Shown here: positions 1 through 7,603 of the stretch, one piece after another
Layout of the letters: every line of letters begins with the position of its first letter
Numbering within the stretch: position 1 is the first letter of the stretch
DNA from: Deltaproteobacteria bacterium
GTDB taxonomy: Bacteria > Desulfobacterota_B > Binatia > Binatales > Binataceae
DNA length: 10,298 nucleotides
Direction of reading: 5' to 3'
NCBI GenBank assembly: GCA_021827465.1
Contig: JAKAVX010000049.1
Span: 1 to 10,298 of the forward strand
Made by a program: the position numbers and the translations under genes
Notes under the pieces: model-generated
What the model saw: only the letters and a program-made list of their open reading frames with translations
Database searches by the model: none
What the model was told of the DNA's origin: nothing

Positions 1-1720
<1,720 letters not shown>

Positions 1721-1777
1721 CTTATGGGAGCGTTCAAATGGCGGGAGGCGGTCTGGACGCCTGCTCCGCAACCATTC

Positions 1778-1805
1778 ATTTTAGCAGGCTTGGCGAATAT
1801 GACGA
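1778..1805 (-). promoter_or_regulatory. Candidate sigma70-type promoter of secA
   Basis: Read on the minus strand, TCGTCA (1800-1805, 4/6 match to TTGACA) lies 16 bp from TAAAAT (1778-1783, 5/6 match to TATAAT). It sits in the 159-nt gap between vsr and secA, about 55 nt ahead of the secA start. It would let secA be expressed independently of the restriction operon upstream. The call rests on consensus matching only; the organism's sigma factor preferences are unknown. Confidence 0.35.
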
Positions 1806-1879
1806 GACGGTCCGGGCGATTGGATGGACGAATTCGCGGAGAGTTAAAGGGGGCCACTCGGCCTATGCCTTCGCCCACG

Positions 1880-2296
1880 TCACCGAGCGTCACTGAGGAA
1901 TCTCTTCGTTCTCCGCGCAAGCGCGAGGACGTCCCTAGTCTGACATTCCCAGATCGTCATGACGCTCCATCCGGCGCGGCGAAGAGCCATCAGATTCTTC
2001 CGATCCCGCCTTACATTCTGCGCCCTTTTCTCAGCCCAGAACTTTGGGTTTGTCCTAGGAACCACCCTTCCATAGCGACAACGGTGCATATGCCAAAAGC
2101 ACCCGTTGACGAAGATCACCTTGTGGAGAGAAGGAAATACGAGATCGGGAGCGCCCGGCAGCCTGCGTACATGCAGGCGGAAGCGGAAGCCGAGACGATG
2201 GACTACCGAACGCACCAGGAGTTCCGGCTTCGTGTCTTTGCTGCGAATCCGTGACATGCACCGGCTTCGCTGCTCCGGCGTCAGAACATCGGCCAC
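1880..2296 (-). CDS. vsr: Very short patch repair endonuclease Vsr
   Basis: Vsr nicks DNA 5' of the T in T:G mismatches that arise when 5-methylcytosine deaminates at Dcm-type sites. The 138-residue product has the family core: DTKPELLVR, PGAPDLVFP with Asp51, then VNGCFWHMHRC, then RDRKNL and GWSVMTIWEC. Asp51, Trp68 and His69 fall at the same positions as the catalytic residues of E. coli Vsr. Cys66, His71, Cys73 and Cys118 match its structural zinc ligands. Position 64, His in E. coli, is Asn here. The start is GTG (2294-2296), chosen because it yields the typical MADV opening; it lies one nucleotide after the TAA of the restriction endonuclease gene, so translation is probably coupled. 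The only purine-rich sequence upstream, AAAGG, is weak and distant. Its partner is the CCWGG-type methyltransferase of the same operon. Confidence 0.96.
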   Translation of the reverse strand: MADVLTPEQRSRCMSRIRSKDTKPELLVRSVVHRLGFRFRLHVRRLPGAPDLVFPSLHKVIFVNGCFWHMHRCRYGRVVPRTNPKFWAEKRAQNVRRDRKNLMALRRAGWSVMTIWECQTRDVLALARRTKRFLSDAR

Positions 2297-2297
2297 G

Positions 2298-3467
2298 TTA
2301 CATCAGGGCCTTTCGCAGGGCGCTCACGAATCGCTCAACGGTCAACAGGCGTTTGCCCCATCCCGGCGGGTATTTACGATGCAGTTCCCGAGGCACGACC
2401 AAGGTTACCTGTGCGGCGCGCATTTCCTTAAGTTGGTTCTCGGAGATGCCGGCTTGAATCGTCAGCAGGTGCTTTTCCTTGACGCGCTTGGCCTCGTTCA
2501 GCACCTGTCGCCATCTGTCTTTGCAGGTCCTTTTCACGCCCAAGACAAAAAGTTTTTCGGCGGGCCATTTCGGGTCGTGATACTGGTCAGCCCCGGGGAT
2601 AATGATGTCGGGTTGACCGTCTACCGTTCTTGGCTGCGGCTCAAAAGGCACGCCAGCTGACTTCAAAACATCTTCTACATGGTGCTCCAAGGACTGGCCT
2701 GCGCGCGACTTACGCCGCTGAAGGATCGAGTTCGCTGTTCCAAGGAAGTCATCGACGGACTTGAAGACCCGGCAAATCTCCGGCTCGCACAGTTTTCGCT
2801 CCACGAGCTTGAACAGCGCATATTCCTGCTCGATGCAGCGCATAAGACGATCGTCGGAAGGGAGCCGCTTGAAGTCCGACATGCACCTCTCCAAGGTGTC
2901 TCTAGCCCGATTGGCGAACTCCAAGCCCGCAGGGAATTTCGAAGCCGCGCCCGCGAACTCCCGAAACTGCCGGTCAATGCATTCGTTTTCGGTCTCGACC
3001 GTTGCCGGAGCGTCCCTGCGGTATACGGCCCAAGTGTCGACGATTTCAACGCCGAGCTTTGCCTGCACGTCCGCTATGTCATCTTCCAAGTCCAGCACAT
3101 AGGCCAAGAAGTCGTTCCGCGCCCTAGGCACGATAACGAGCATCGACCCAACTTCGTCGGATGTCAGAAACGGGAAATCGCGGCCGAACCGGGTCAGCCG
3201 ATATTCGCTCCGCGTGGACTTCCCGTACCATGTGACCACGGACTCCGTGGTACGGCCGTCCTGCCATTGGACCTGTACTTGGTGCTTCGCGAGAAGCCCC
3301 TTCTTTGGCGGGTGGGGCGAATACATTTCCCAAGCCGACTTCGGCAGGTAAAAGCCGCACTGGTGGCTCCCGGTAAGGCCGACATCGTTCGGCGATATGT
3401 ACTTCAGGAGCGCCGCCCCGTATTGTAGCGCGCTATTGACGGCGTCTTCGGACGTCGGTGACGGCAT
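2298..3467 (-). CDS. EcoRII-like type II restriction endonuclease (predicted CCWGG specificity)
   Basis: This 389-residue protein is close to EcoRII (about 400 aa) in length and layout. Residues 1 to about 180 resemble the EcoRII N-terminal B3-like effector domain ([17 protein letters not shown] at 35-51; [15 protein letters not shown] at 87-101). Residues from about 205 to 389 form the catalytic domain, with [10 protein letters not shown], then PD (Asp287), Lys312 in [17 protein letters not shown] and Glu325. The D-x24-K-x12-E spacing is the one I recall for EcoRII, and KxxCKDRW is the CC-GG contacting motif shared by EcoRII, PspGI and Ecl18kI. EcoRII-type (IIE) enzymes need a second site as effector. 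The ATG at 3465-3467 is preceded by GGGGGAG and lies inside the methyltransferase 3' end (35-nt overlap). No catalytic residue is missing, so it is probably active. Specificity is inferred from family and partner genes. Confidence 0.93.
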   Translation of the reverse strand: MPSPTSEDAVNSALQYGAALLKYISPNDVGLTGSHQCGFYLPKSAWEMYSPHPPKKGLLAKHQVQVQWQDGRTTESVVTWYGKSTRSEYRLTRFGRDFPFLTSDEVGSMLVIVPRARNDFLAYVLDLEDDIADVQAKLGVEIVDTWAVYRRDAPATVETENECIDRQFREFAGAASKFPAGLEFANRARDTLERCMSDFKRLPSDDRLMRCIEQEYALFKLVERKLCEPEICRVFKSVDDFLGTANSILQRRKSRAGQSLEHHVEDVLKSAGVPFEPQPRTVDGQPDIIIPGADQYHDPKWPAEKLFVLGVKRTCKDRWRQVLNEAKRVKEKHLLTIQAGISENQLKEMRAAQVTLVVPRELHRKYPPGWGKRLLTVERFVSALRKALM

Positions 3468-4701
3468 TTATCTCCCCCGCAACCTTGATGGTCCTCGTCC
3501 TGGACTTGAGCAGACAGCCATTGCCCCGGTTAGCGACCCGCCACCGGAACACCCTCACAATCTGGCGCGCCACGGCCTCCGCCACAGGCGGTACGACTGC
3601 GTTACCGAATTGCTTGTACGCTTGAGTGTCCGAGACGACAATGGGCAGATTGTCCGGAAATCCCATCAGTCGCGCAGTTTCACGGGGGGTTAAGCGTCGC
3701 GGAGGCCGGCCGGAACCTTGGGGGACGAGGATCTCCGAACCATCCTTGAAGTAGCGCGCGCTCAGGGTCCGAGTAGTCCCGCCCGGATCGACGAGACCGA
3801 AGCCAAAGCCGTTGCCTTTGTCCCGATGTCGCTTGGCGTATTCCTGCAGATACTTCCAGAGTCGTTCGCTAAGCGTGTATTTAGGGTCGGGGTTCTCTTC
3901 CAAGATTCCACTGACGATCCTAGGGGGGCCAGACGGCCTGTCCGGAAAAACGAACGGTGGGGCATCGCCAAAGATCGTTCGATCGAAGCCAACGATGAAG
4001 ATTCGCTCACGATGCTGAGGGACCCACGCTGCCGCGTCGATTACCTTGGTGAAAACGCGATAGTTCAGGTCGGTGAGCGTCGAGAGAATGATAGCCCATG
4101 TGCGCCCTCCATCGTGAGACTGGAGGTTCTTCACATTCTCGAGCATAAGCACCGGGGGTCGCTTGATTTCGATTATCGTTGCAAGGTTGAAAAACAGCGT
4201 GCCCTGCGTTGCATCCTTGAACCCATGAGCCCGGCCAAGGCTGTTCTTCTTCGAGACGCCTGCGATCGAAAATGGTTGGCAGGGAAATCCGGCCGCGAGA
4301 ACGTCGTGGTCTGGAATCTCGGATGGCTTGATGCCCCTGATGTCGCCCTCCGGATTTTCGCCAAACCAAGCCTTGTAGGTGCGTTGGCAGTGCTTGTCCC
4401 ATTCCGATGAAAAGCGGCAGGTCCCACCGGCAGCCTCAAGAGCGATCCGCAGCCCGCCAACTCCCGCGAACACGTCGACGAACGAAAACGGAACCGCAGT
4501 GTCAGGCTCAGTTCGAATCGGCGCCTTGGAGGAGGATGGAAAAAGGTTCAGCTGGGGGCGCCCTGAGGTCCCGCCGCTCGAAGCCTGACGGAGGATCCCG
4601 AGCACGAACTCGTTCTGGCTCAGGTGATTTTCGTGGCTTTCCCTGCTGATCCAGGTCCGGACCTCTTCGGGTAGACTGCGGACAAGAATTTCTGAGGACA
4701 T
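3433..4701 (-). CDS. Cytosine-C5 DNA methyltransferase, Dcm/M.EcoRII-like, with N-terminal RHH-like domain
   Basis: This enzyme transfers a methyl group from SAM to C5 of cytosine and is the modification half of the operon. The 422 residues contain the C5-MTase motifs in order: I ([10 protein letters not shown], 74-83), IV with catalytic Cys141 ([11 protein letters not shown]), VI (ENVKNL, 188-193), VIII ([11 protein letters not shown], 229-239), the target-recognition region (about 290-330, GNGFGFG and [15 protein letters not shown]), IX ([14 protein letters not shown]) and X ([13 protein letters not shown]). The target-recognition segment closely resembles that of E. coli Dcm, supporting CCWGG. 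Residues 4-40 ([10 protein letters not shown] ... [11 protein letters not shown]) look like a ribbon-helix-helix unit, joined by a Ser/Gly/Pro linker (41-65). The ATG at 4699-4701 is preceded by AGGAG 11 nt upstream. It is the first gene of the operon; its last 35 nt overlap the endonuclease gene. A free-standing Dcm is less likely given the neighbours. Confidence 0.96.
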   Translation of the reverse strand: MSSEILVRSLPEEVRTWISRESHENHLSQNEFVLGILRQASSGGTSGRPQLNLFPSSSKAPIRTEPDTAVPFSFVDVFAGVGGLRIALEAAGGTCRFSSEWDKHCQRTYKAWFGENPEGDIRGIKPSEIPDHDVLAAGFPCQPFSIAGVSKKNSLGRAHGFKDATQGTLFFNLATIIEIKRPPVLMLENVKNLQSHDGGRTWAIILSTLTDLNYRVFTKVIDAAAWVPQHRERIFIVGFDRTIFGDAPPFVFPDRPSGPPRIVSGILEENPDPKYTLSERLWKYLQEYAKRHRDKGNGFGFGLVDPGGTTRTLSARYFKDGSEILVPQGSGRPPRRLTPRETARLMGFPDNLPIVVSDTQAYKQFGNAVVPPVAEAVARQIVRVFRWRVANRGNGCLLKSRTRTIKVAGEINAVTDVRRRRQ

Positions 4702-4712
4702 TGCCGCCCCCG

Positions 4713-4717
4713 CTCCT
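4713..4717 (-). promoter_or_regulatory. Shine-Dalgarno of the methyltransferase gene
   Basis: AGGAG on the minus strand, 11 nt before the ATG at 4701, is the only good ribosome binding site here, although a G-run at 4706-4710 is closer. It overlaps both a CCWGG site (4715-4719) and the proximal arm of the promoter inverted repeat, so a protein or structure on that arm could affect initiation. Confidence 0.5.
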
Positions 4718-4754
4718 GGGAAAGACTGATAGCATTGATATCGAGTTTTCCCAG
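4716..4754. promoter_or_regulatory. Inverted repeat in the R-M promoter, candidate operator
   Basis: CTGGGAAA (4716-4723) and TTTCCCAG (4747-4754) are perfect inverted 8-mers separated by 23 bp. Their centres are 31 bp apart, close to three helical turns, so both half-sites would face the same side of the DNA. One arm lies between -35 and -10, the other on the leader and Shine-Dalgarno. The position suits autoregulation by the operon's own DNA-binding methyltransferase; that role is inference. Confidence 0.45.
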
Positions 4755-4762
4755 CAAGTCAA
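4735..4762 (-). promoter_or_regulatory. Candidate promoter of the restriction-modification operon
   Basis: On the minus strand TTGACT (4757-4762, 5/6 match) is separated by 16 bp from TATCAA (4735-4740, 4/6 match). Transcription would start near 4728, giving a leader of about 27 nt before the methyltransferase ATG. It is the best sigma70-like match in front of the operon. The distal arm of an inverted repeat (4747-4754) sits in the spacer, where a bound protein would block RNA polymerase. Confidence 0.5.
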
Positions 4763-4898
4763 TGGATACCGCAGGAGAATCTTCCACCGGTCGCGCAAGA
4801 TATTCCGTATCCGGCTTTCGCTGCAAACGCGGCGCGACCCAAGCCTTGCGCTATCCCAGCCATGCTTTCCTATCGTATGCGCACCGTGCCGTCGCACG

Positions 4899-4971
4899 CC
4901 GCTTCGGCGCGACCTCTCCCGTCAGGGGCGAGGTTAGGAAGAACGCGGCCGTCGTTTTTGATTGGTGCGGC
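4899..4971 (+). repeat. Dispersed hairpin repeat, copy 1
   Basis: This 73-nt segment aligns with 5517-5593 in the same orientation. Both share CCGCTTCGGCGCG, then (A/G)CCTCTCCCG, a short loop, the complementary arm, AGGAA, then a CGnCCGTCGTT core and GGTGCG. Here the hairpin is ACCTCTCCC (4912-4920), loop GTCAG, GGGCGAGGT (4926-4934), with one mismatch. It lies about 140 bp upstream of the restriction-modification promoter. No reading frame or transposase accompanies it. It resembles short palindromic intergenic repeats found scattered in many bacterial genomes. Confidence 0.7.
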
Positions 4972-5169
4972 TATCCTTGCGAGCGGGCATCGGCGCGCGG
5001 TGGTGCGGGTTGCCGCAGGCGGGGATCGGATTCAGGATCGGCATAGCTAGTGAAAAACCTCTCGCCGTAAGTCCGAGACTGCGAGGACTGGGGCGTATCG
5101 CGTCGAACGCGCCTGAAGGCGTGACGGAAGCGAGCCTCGATGCGAACCCGTCCGCGCCGGCCCGGACTC
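4972..5169. other. Non-coding stretch before the VOC remnant, nothing recognised
   Basis: Together with 4763-4898 this makes a long interval without a supportable gene. Open frames pass through but none has a ribosome binding site with family-like sequence. I see one small hairpin (GCGCC TGAA GGCGT, near 5108-5121) and no convincing promoter for the following VOC gene. Confidence 0.4.
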
Positions 5170-5490
5170 AGGAGGATACCGCCATGGCATCGAAAACGAT
5201 TCCCGAAGGATTCCATAGCGTGACGCCGTTCCTGATGGTCAACGACCCGCGCCGTGTGATCGATTTCCTGAAAGCTACCTTCGGCGCGGTCGAGAACAGC
5301 TATCACGACCTCGGCGGCGGCCACGTTCACGCCGAAGTCACGATCGGCGACTCGCGTATCATGATGGGCAAGACCGAAACCACGCCCGCATACCTTTATG
5401 TCTACGTGCCCGACTGTGACGGGACTTTAGGTTGTCCGTTCTCGCCGGATGGAATTTCTTTTCGGCGGTCCCTCAGCCGCGCCGTCGGCA

Positions 5491-5514
5491 CCCTGCGAAG
5501 TAAGCTTCGCGGGG
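5491..5514. repeat. Palindromic hairpin preceding repeat copy 2
   Basis: CCCTGCGAAG (5491-5500), loop TAAG, CTTCGCGGGG (5505-5514) forms a 10-bp stem with a single T-G wobble. It sits directly before the second dispersed repeat inside the broken VOC frame and may be part of the same element. Copy 1 has only a weaker counterpart (GTGC CGTC GCAC) at the equivalent place. Confidence 0.5.
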
Positions 5515-5516
5515 AC

Positions 5517-5593
5517 CCGCTTCGGCGCGGCCTCTCCCGACTCCGCAGGGAGAGGCCAGGAAAGATGCGACCGTCGTTCCTGGTCGGTGCGCC
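5517..5593 (+). repeat. Dispersed hairpin repeat, copy 2
   Basis: This is the second copy of the element seen at 4899-4971, same orientation, about 620 bp away. Its core is a perfect 10-bp stem, GGCCTCTCCC (5529-5538), 9-nt loop, GGGAGAGGCC (5548-5557). It lies in the region that replaced the C-terminal half of the VOC gene. The arms are better preserved than in copy 1 and differences between copies include compensatory changes at the outer pair (G-C versus A-T), as expected if the hairpin is what is maintained. Confidence 0.7.
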
Positions 5594-5669
5594 GAAGAGC
5601 GCCCTCACCCTCCGTCGAAAAATGGGAAAGGAAAACTGAACGCCGGGCAGGAGCAACAAAAGGCTTCGG

Positions 5670-5906
5670 CTATTTCTCGATTCGGAGACGGAATGTTCCG
5701 CCGTCGAGCGTTTCGCTCGACAGCATCGCGTAGCCTTCCGCCTCGGCCGCGCGCGGGATATCGCGGGCTCCGCGCGGATCGTCAAGCACGAGCTCAAGCA
5801 CCTGCCCGCGCTCCATCCGCTCAAGGCGCACCTTGGCGTGCGCCCAGTTGAGCGGGCATTTGACGCCTCTCAGGTCGAGCCGGACGATCTCGCCGCCGCG
5901 ATCCAT
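5670..5906 (-). CDS. TusA/SirA-family sulfur carrier-like protein
   Basis: The 78-residue cytoplasmic protein has the TusA fold signature. It starts with a beta strand, IVRLDLRGVKCPLNWAHAK, carrying the invariant Cys17 on the turn before the first helix. GQVLELVLDDP follows, then IPRAAEAEGYAML, and it ends in a final strand FRLRIEK. TusA proteins carry persulfide sulfur on this cysteine for tRNA thiolation, molybdenum cofactor or sulfur-oxidation pathways. The classical CPxP motif is CPLN here, a variant I associate with a distinct TusA-like subgroup of unassigned partner. The start ATG (5904-5906) has only a weak ribosome site. It lies 65 nt downstream of an SDR gene and is the last gene of the FrnE-SDR-TusA set. 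The family is clear; the pathway is not. Confidence 0.88.
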   Translation of the reverse strand: MDRGGEIVRLDLRGVKCPLNWAHAKVRLERMERGQVLELVLDDPRGARDIPRAAEAEGYAMLSSETLDGGTFRLRIEK

Positions 5907-5971
5907 CAGGTCAGTTGTACCACGGCGGCGCGCCGCGGATCAGGCACCGCGATCGGAACGTCGCGGACTGC

Positions 5972-6736
5972 TCACTGAGCGATAAACCCTCCGTCAACCA
6001 CGAAAGTCGCGCCGGTAACGAAGCCGGATTCCTCCGAAACGAGATACAGCGCGCAGTAGGCGATGTCCTCGGGCGTTCCGAGCCGCTGGATCGGCGCGGC
6101 CATGAATTGCTGCCCGCTCGCGCGAAGTGGATCGACGACCGGCGCGATCATCGGGGTGTCGATTGCGCCGGGGCAGATGCAATTGACGCGGATGTTCTTC
6201 GGGCCGAACTCGACCGCGAGCGCGCGGTTGAGCGCGATCATCCCGCCCTTGGATGCCGTGTAGGCATGCGCCGCTTCCGAGCCGATCAGCGCCGCGATCG
6301 ACGCGGTGTTCACGATGGCGCCGCCGCCGGTCTTGATCATCTCCGGGATCGCGAACTTGCACATCAGGAACACGCTCTTGAGATTGATCGCGAGCACGCG
6401 GTCCCAATCCTCTTCGGGCGTGCTCAGGATGTCGCCCATCGCGAGCGGCGAGGAAAATCCGACGCCCGCGTTGTTGTAGAGGATATCGATACGGCCGTAA
6501 GCCGAGAGCGCGGTGCGAATCACGTTCTCGCAATCCTTCGATCTGGAAACGTCGGCCTTGACGAAGACCATCTCGCCGCCCTGGGCCTTGACCATCCGCG
6601 TGGTCTCTTCGCCCGCTTCGACGTTCCAGTCGCATCCGGCGATCTTTGCGCCTTCCTTCGCAAACAGAACCGAAGCGGAGCGCCCCTGCCCCGTGCCCAC
6701 GCCGCTGATAACGGCAATCTTGCCCTTGAGTCGCAT
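5972..6736 (-). CDS. Classical SDR-family oxidoreductase (probably NAD-dependent)
   Basis: A 254-residue classical short-chain dehydrogenase/reductase. Visible are the glycine motif GVGTGQG (12-18, preceded by Ser where Thr is usual), Asp36 at the end of the second strand (favouring NAD(H)), NNAG (88-91), and a complete catalytic tetrad Asn118, Ser146, Tyr159, Lys163 (YTASK). PG (189-190) and the C-terminal GFVTGATFVVDGG follow. The ATG at 6734-6736 is preferred over an in-frame ATG 32 codons upstream because the SDR fold begins at once (MRLKGKIAVISG) and GGGGAG (6748-6753) lies just ahead; the longer form would add an unrelated, Arg-rich leader. It lies 64 nt downstream of the FrnE-like gene and 65 nt upstream of the TusA-like gene, all on one strand. 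The substrate cannot be inferred. Confidence 0.93.
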   Translation of the reverse strand: MRLKGKIAVISGVGTGQGRSASVLFAKEGAKIAGCDWNVEAGEETTRMVKAQGGEMVFVKADVSRSKDCENVIRTALSAYGRIDILYNNAGVGFSSPLAMGDILSTPEEDWDRVLAINLKSVFLMCKFAIPEMIKTGGGAIVNTASIAALIGSEAAHAYTASKGGMIALNRALAVEFGPKNIRVNCICPGAIDTPMIAPVVDPLRASGQQFMAAPIQRLGTPEDIAYCALYLVSEESGFVTGATFVVDGGFIAQ

Positions 6737-6800
6737 CGGAATTCGAACTCCCCTGGCGCGCGTCCAGTCCCCCGGAACGCGCGCGTCCGCGGTTGTTTGG

Positions 6801-7427
6801 TTATTGCGGCGACGCCAGCCGCTCGCTGGCACGCGTCAGGATGTGGCGCATCACGTCCTCGCTCTGGGCGCCGACCAGCGGAAAATCGCCGATGAAAAAC
6901 GTCGGCACGCCGCTGACGCCGTGGCGGCTCCCGATAAGCGCGTTGTTCTTGAGCTTGAGATCGTATTTGGGCGAGCGCGCAGCCTCGGCGAGGGCCTCGG
7001 CGTCGAGCCCGGCCTCGGCGCCGAGTTTTTTCAGTATCTCAATATCGCCGATATTCGCGCCGTCCTCGAAATAGGCGCGATAGACGCGCCTTTCAAACAC
7101 TTCACCCTTGCCTTCCTCCTGCGCATACTCGGCCGCCATCAGCGCCGCGTGCGAGTTCGTGAGCCGCGCGGGCGGAGTCATTTTGACGCCCGCCGCGTCG
7201 GCCATCGCGGATATCCGCTGCCACGCCGCAACGCGCGCCTGCGGACTCATCATGCGGGCGTAGACCTTCTCGGCCTCGATACCCTCGGCGGGCCATTCGG
7301 GATGGATCTCGAATCCGCGCCATTCCAGTTCGACGCCGAACTCGGGCGCGAGCTTGCGCATCGTTTCCAGCCCGATATAGCAGAAGGGGCATACGAAATC
7401 GGAGAATACGAGTACTTTGAGCGCCAT
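6801..7427 (-). CDS. FrnE-like DsbA-family thioredoxin-fold protein
   Basis: The 208-residue product starts MALKVLVFSDFVCPFCYIGL, the FrnE branch of the DsbA family, with the redox motif CPFC at 13-16. An all-helical insert follows, with LTNSHAAL (89-96) characteristic of FrnE. The cis-proline loop is GVSGVPTFFIG (170-180, Pro175). No signal peptide is present, so it acts in the cytoplasm, unlike periplasmic DsbA. FrnE proteins are disulfide oxidoreductases/isomerases or related 2-hydroxychromene-2-carboxylate isomerase-like enzymes; the two active-site cysteines favour a thiol-disulfide function. The ATG (7425-7427) has a modest AAGG upstream. It is first in a likely operon with an SDR and a TusA-like gene and has a good promoter just ahead. 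Confidence 0.92.
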   Translation of the reverse strand: MALKVLVFSDFVCPFCYIGLETMRKLAPEFGVELEWRGFEIHPEWPAEGIEAEKVYARMMSPQARVAAWQRISAMADAAGVKMTPPARLTNSHAALMAAEYAQEEGKGEVFERRVYRAYFEDGANIGDIEILKKLGAEAGLDAEALAEAARSPKYDLKLKNNALIGSRHGVSGVPTFFIGDFPLVGAQSEDVMRHILTRASERLASPQ

Positions 7428-7446
7428 CGGTGTGTACCTTGCGCGA

Positions 7447-7476
7447 ACTATAGGACGGCCATGCGCGCGCGGTCAA
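7447..7476 (-). promoter_or_regulatory. Sigma70-type promoter of the FrnE-SDR-TusA operon
   Basis: On the minus strand TTGACC (7471-7476) and TATAGT (7447-7452) each match consensus at five of six positions and are 18 bp apart. Transcription would begin around 7440, leaving a leader of only about 13 nt, just enough to include the AAGG ahead of the ATG at 7427. An inverted repeat TCCGC-GCG-GCGGA (7481-7493) abuts the -35 element and could be an operator, though it is GC-rich and may be chance. Confidence 0.65.
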
Positions 7477-7603
7477 AACGTCCGCGCGGCGGATTGGAAC
7501 GCTGCCGGGATTGGTAGGGTCGCGGCGCGCTTTGTGCTCCATCATCGCTGTGTTAGTTAGCTATCGGTGTGAGGATGCTCCGTCTCATCGACCGAGGTAA
7601 CGA

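Larger units (their letters stand above)
5184..5639 (+). pseudogene. VOC-fold (PhnB/glyoxalase-like) protein, N-terminal half only, probably broken
   Basis: An ideal ribosome binding site (AGGAGG, 5170-5175) precedes the ATG at 5184. The first 81 residues match the PhnB-like branch of the vicinal oxygen chelate superfamily: IPEGFHSVTPFLMV, a FL-x3-FGA helix, GGGHVHAEVTIGDSRIMM (with a potential metal-ligand His) and AYLYVYVPDCDGT. After residue 81 (about nt 5426) the similarity stops abruptly. The frame runs on to a stop at 5637-5639 through Arg/Ser/Pro-rich sequence that is a translated hairpin repeat (copy 2), and the second beta-alpha-beta-beta-beta module with its final acidic ligand is missing. 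No C-terminal half is found downstream, so this is not a simple insertion that could be spliced out. The product (151 aa) is unlikely to be functional. The substrate of the ancestral protein cannot be told. Confidence 0.65.

Noticed and set aside
1830..1870. GGCC-GAGT-GGCC hairpin after vsr as an intrinsic terminator
   Set aside because: The stem is only 4 bp and is followed by CCCTTTAA, not a T run; it may be chance in GC-rich DNA.
1724..4410. Plus-strand open frames across vsr, the endonuclease and the methyltransferase
   Set aside because: They lie opposite genes with complete catalytic motifs, have no plausible ribosome sites and show no recognisable domains.
4962..5183. Upstream in-frame extension of the VOC reading frame from an ATG at 4962
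   Set aside because: The AGGAGG site and the family-like amino terminus both place the start at 5184; the extension runs through repeat copy 1 and has no family similarity.
5529..5557. Perfect 10-bp hairpin as a terminator for the VOC or TusA-like gene
   Set aside because: No T-tract follows on either strand, and the same hairpin recurs at 4912-4934, so it is better explained as a dispersed repeat.
5915..7517. Plus-strand open frames of over 300 codons opposite the SDR and FrnE-like genes
   Set aside because: They are Arg/His/Asp-rich antisense shadows; the minus strand carries clear family motifs throughout.
7426..7571. Direct repeat ATCGGTGTG at 7426-7434 and 7563-7571 flanking the divergent intergenic region
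   Set aside because: A 9-mer match within such a span is not rare by chance, and one copy overlaps the FrnE-like start codon with no sign of a regulatory role.
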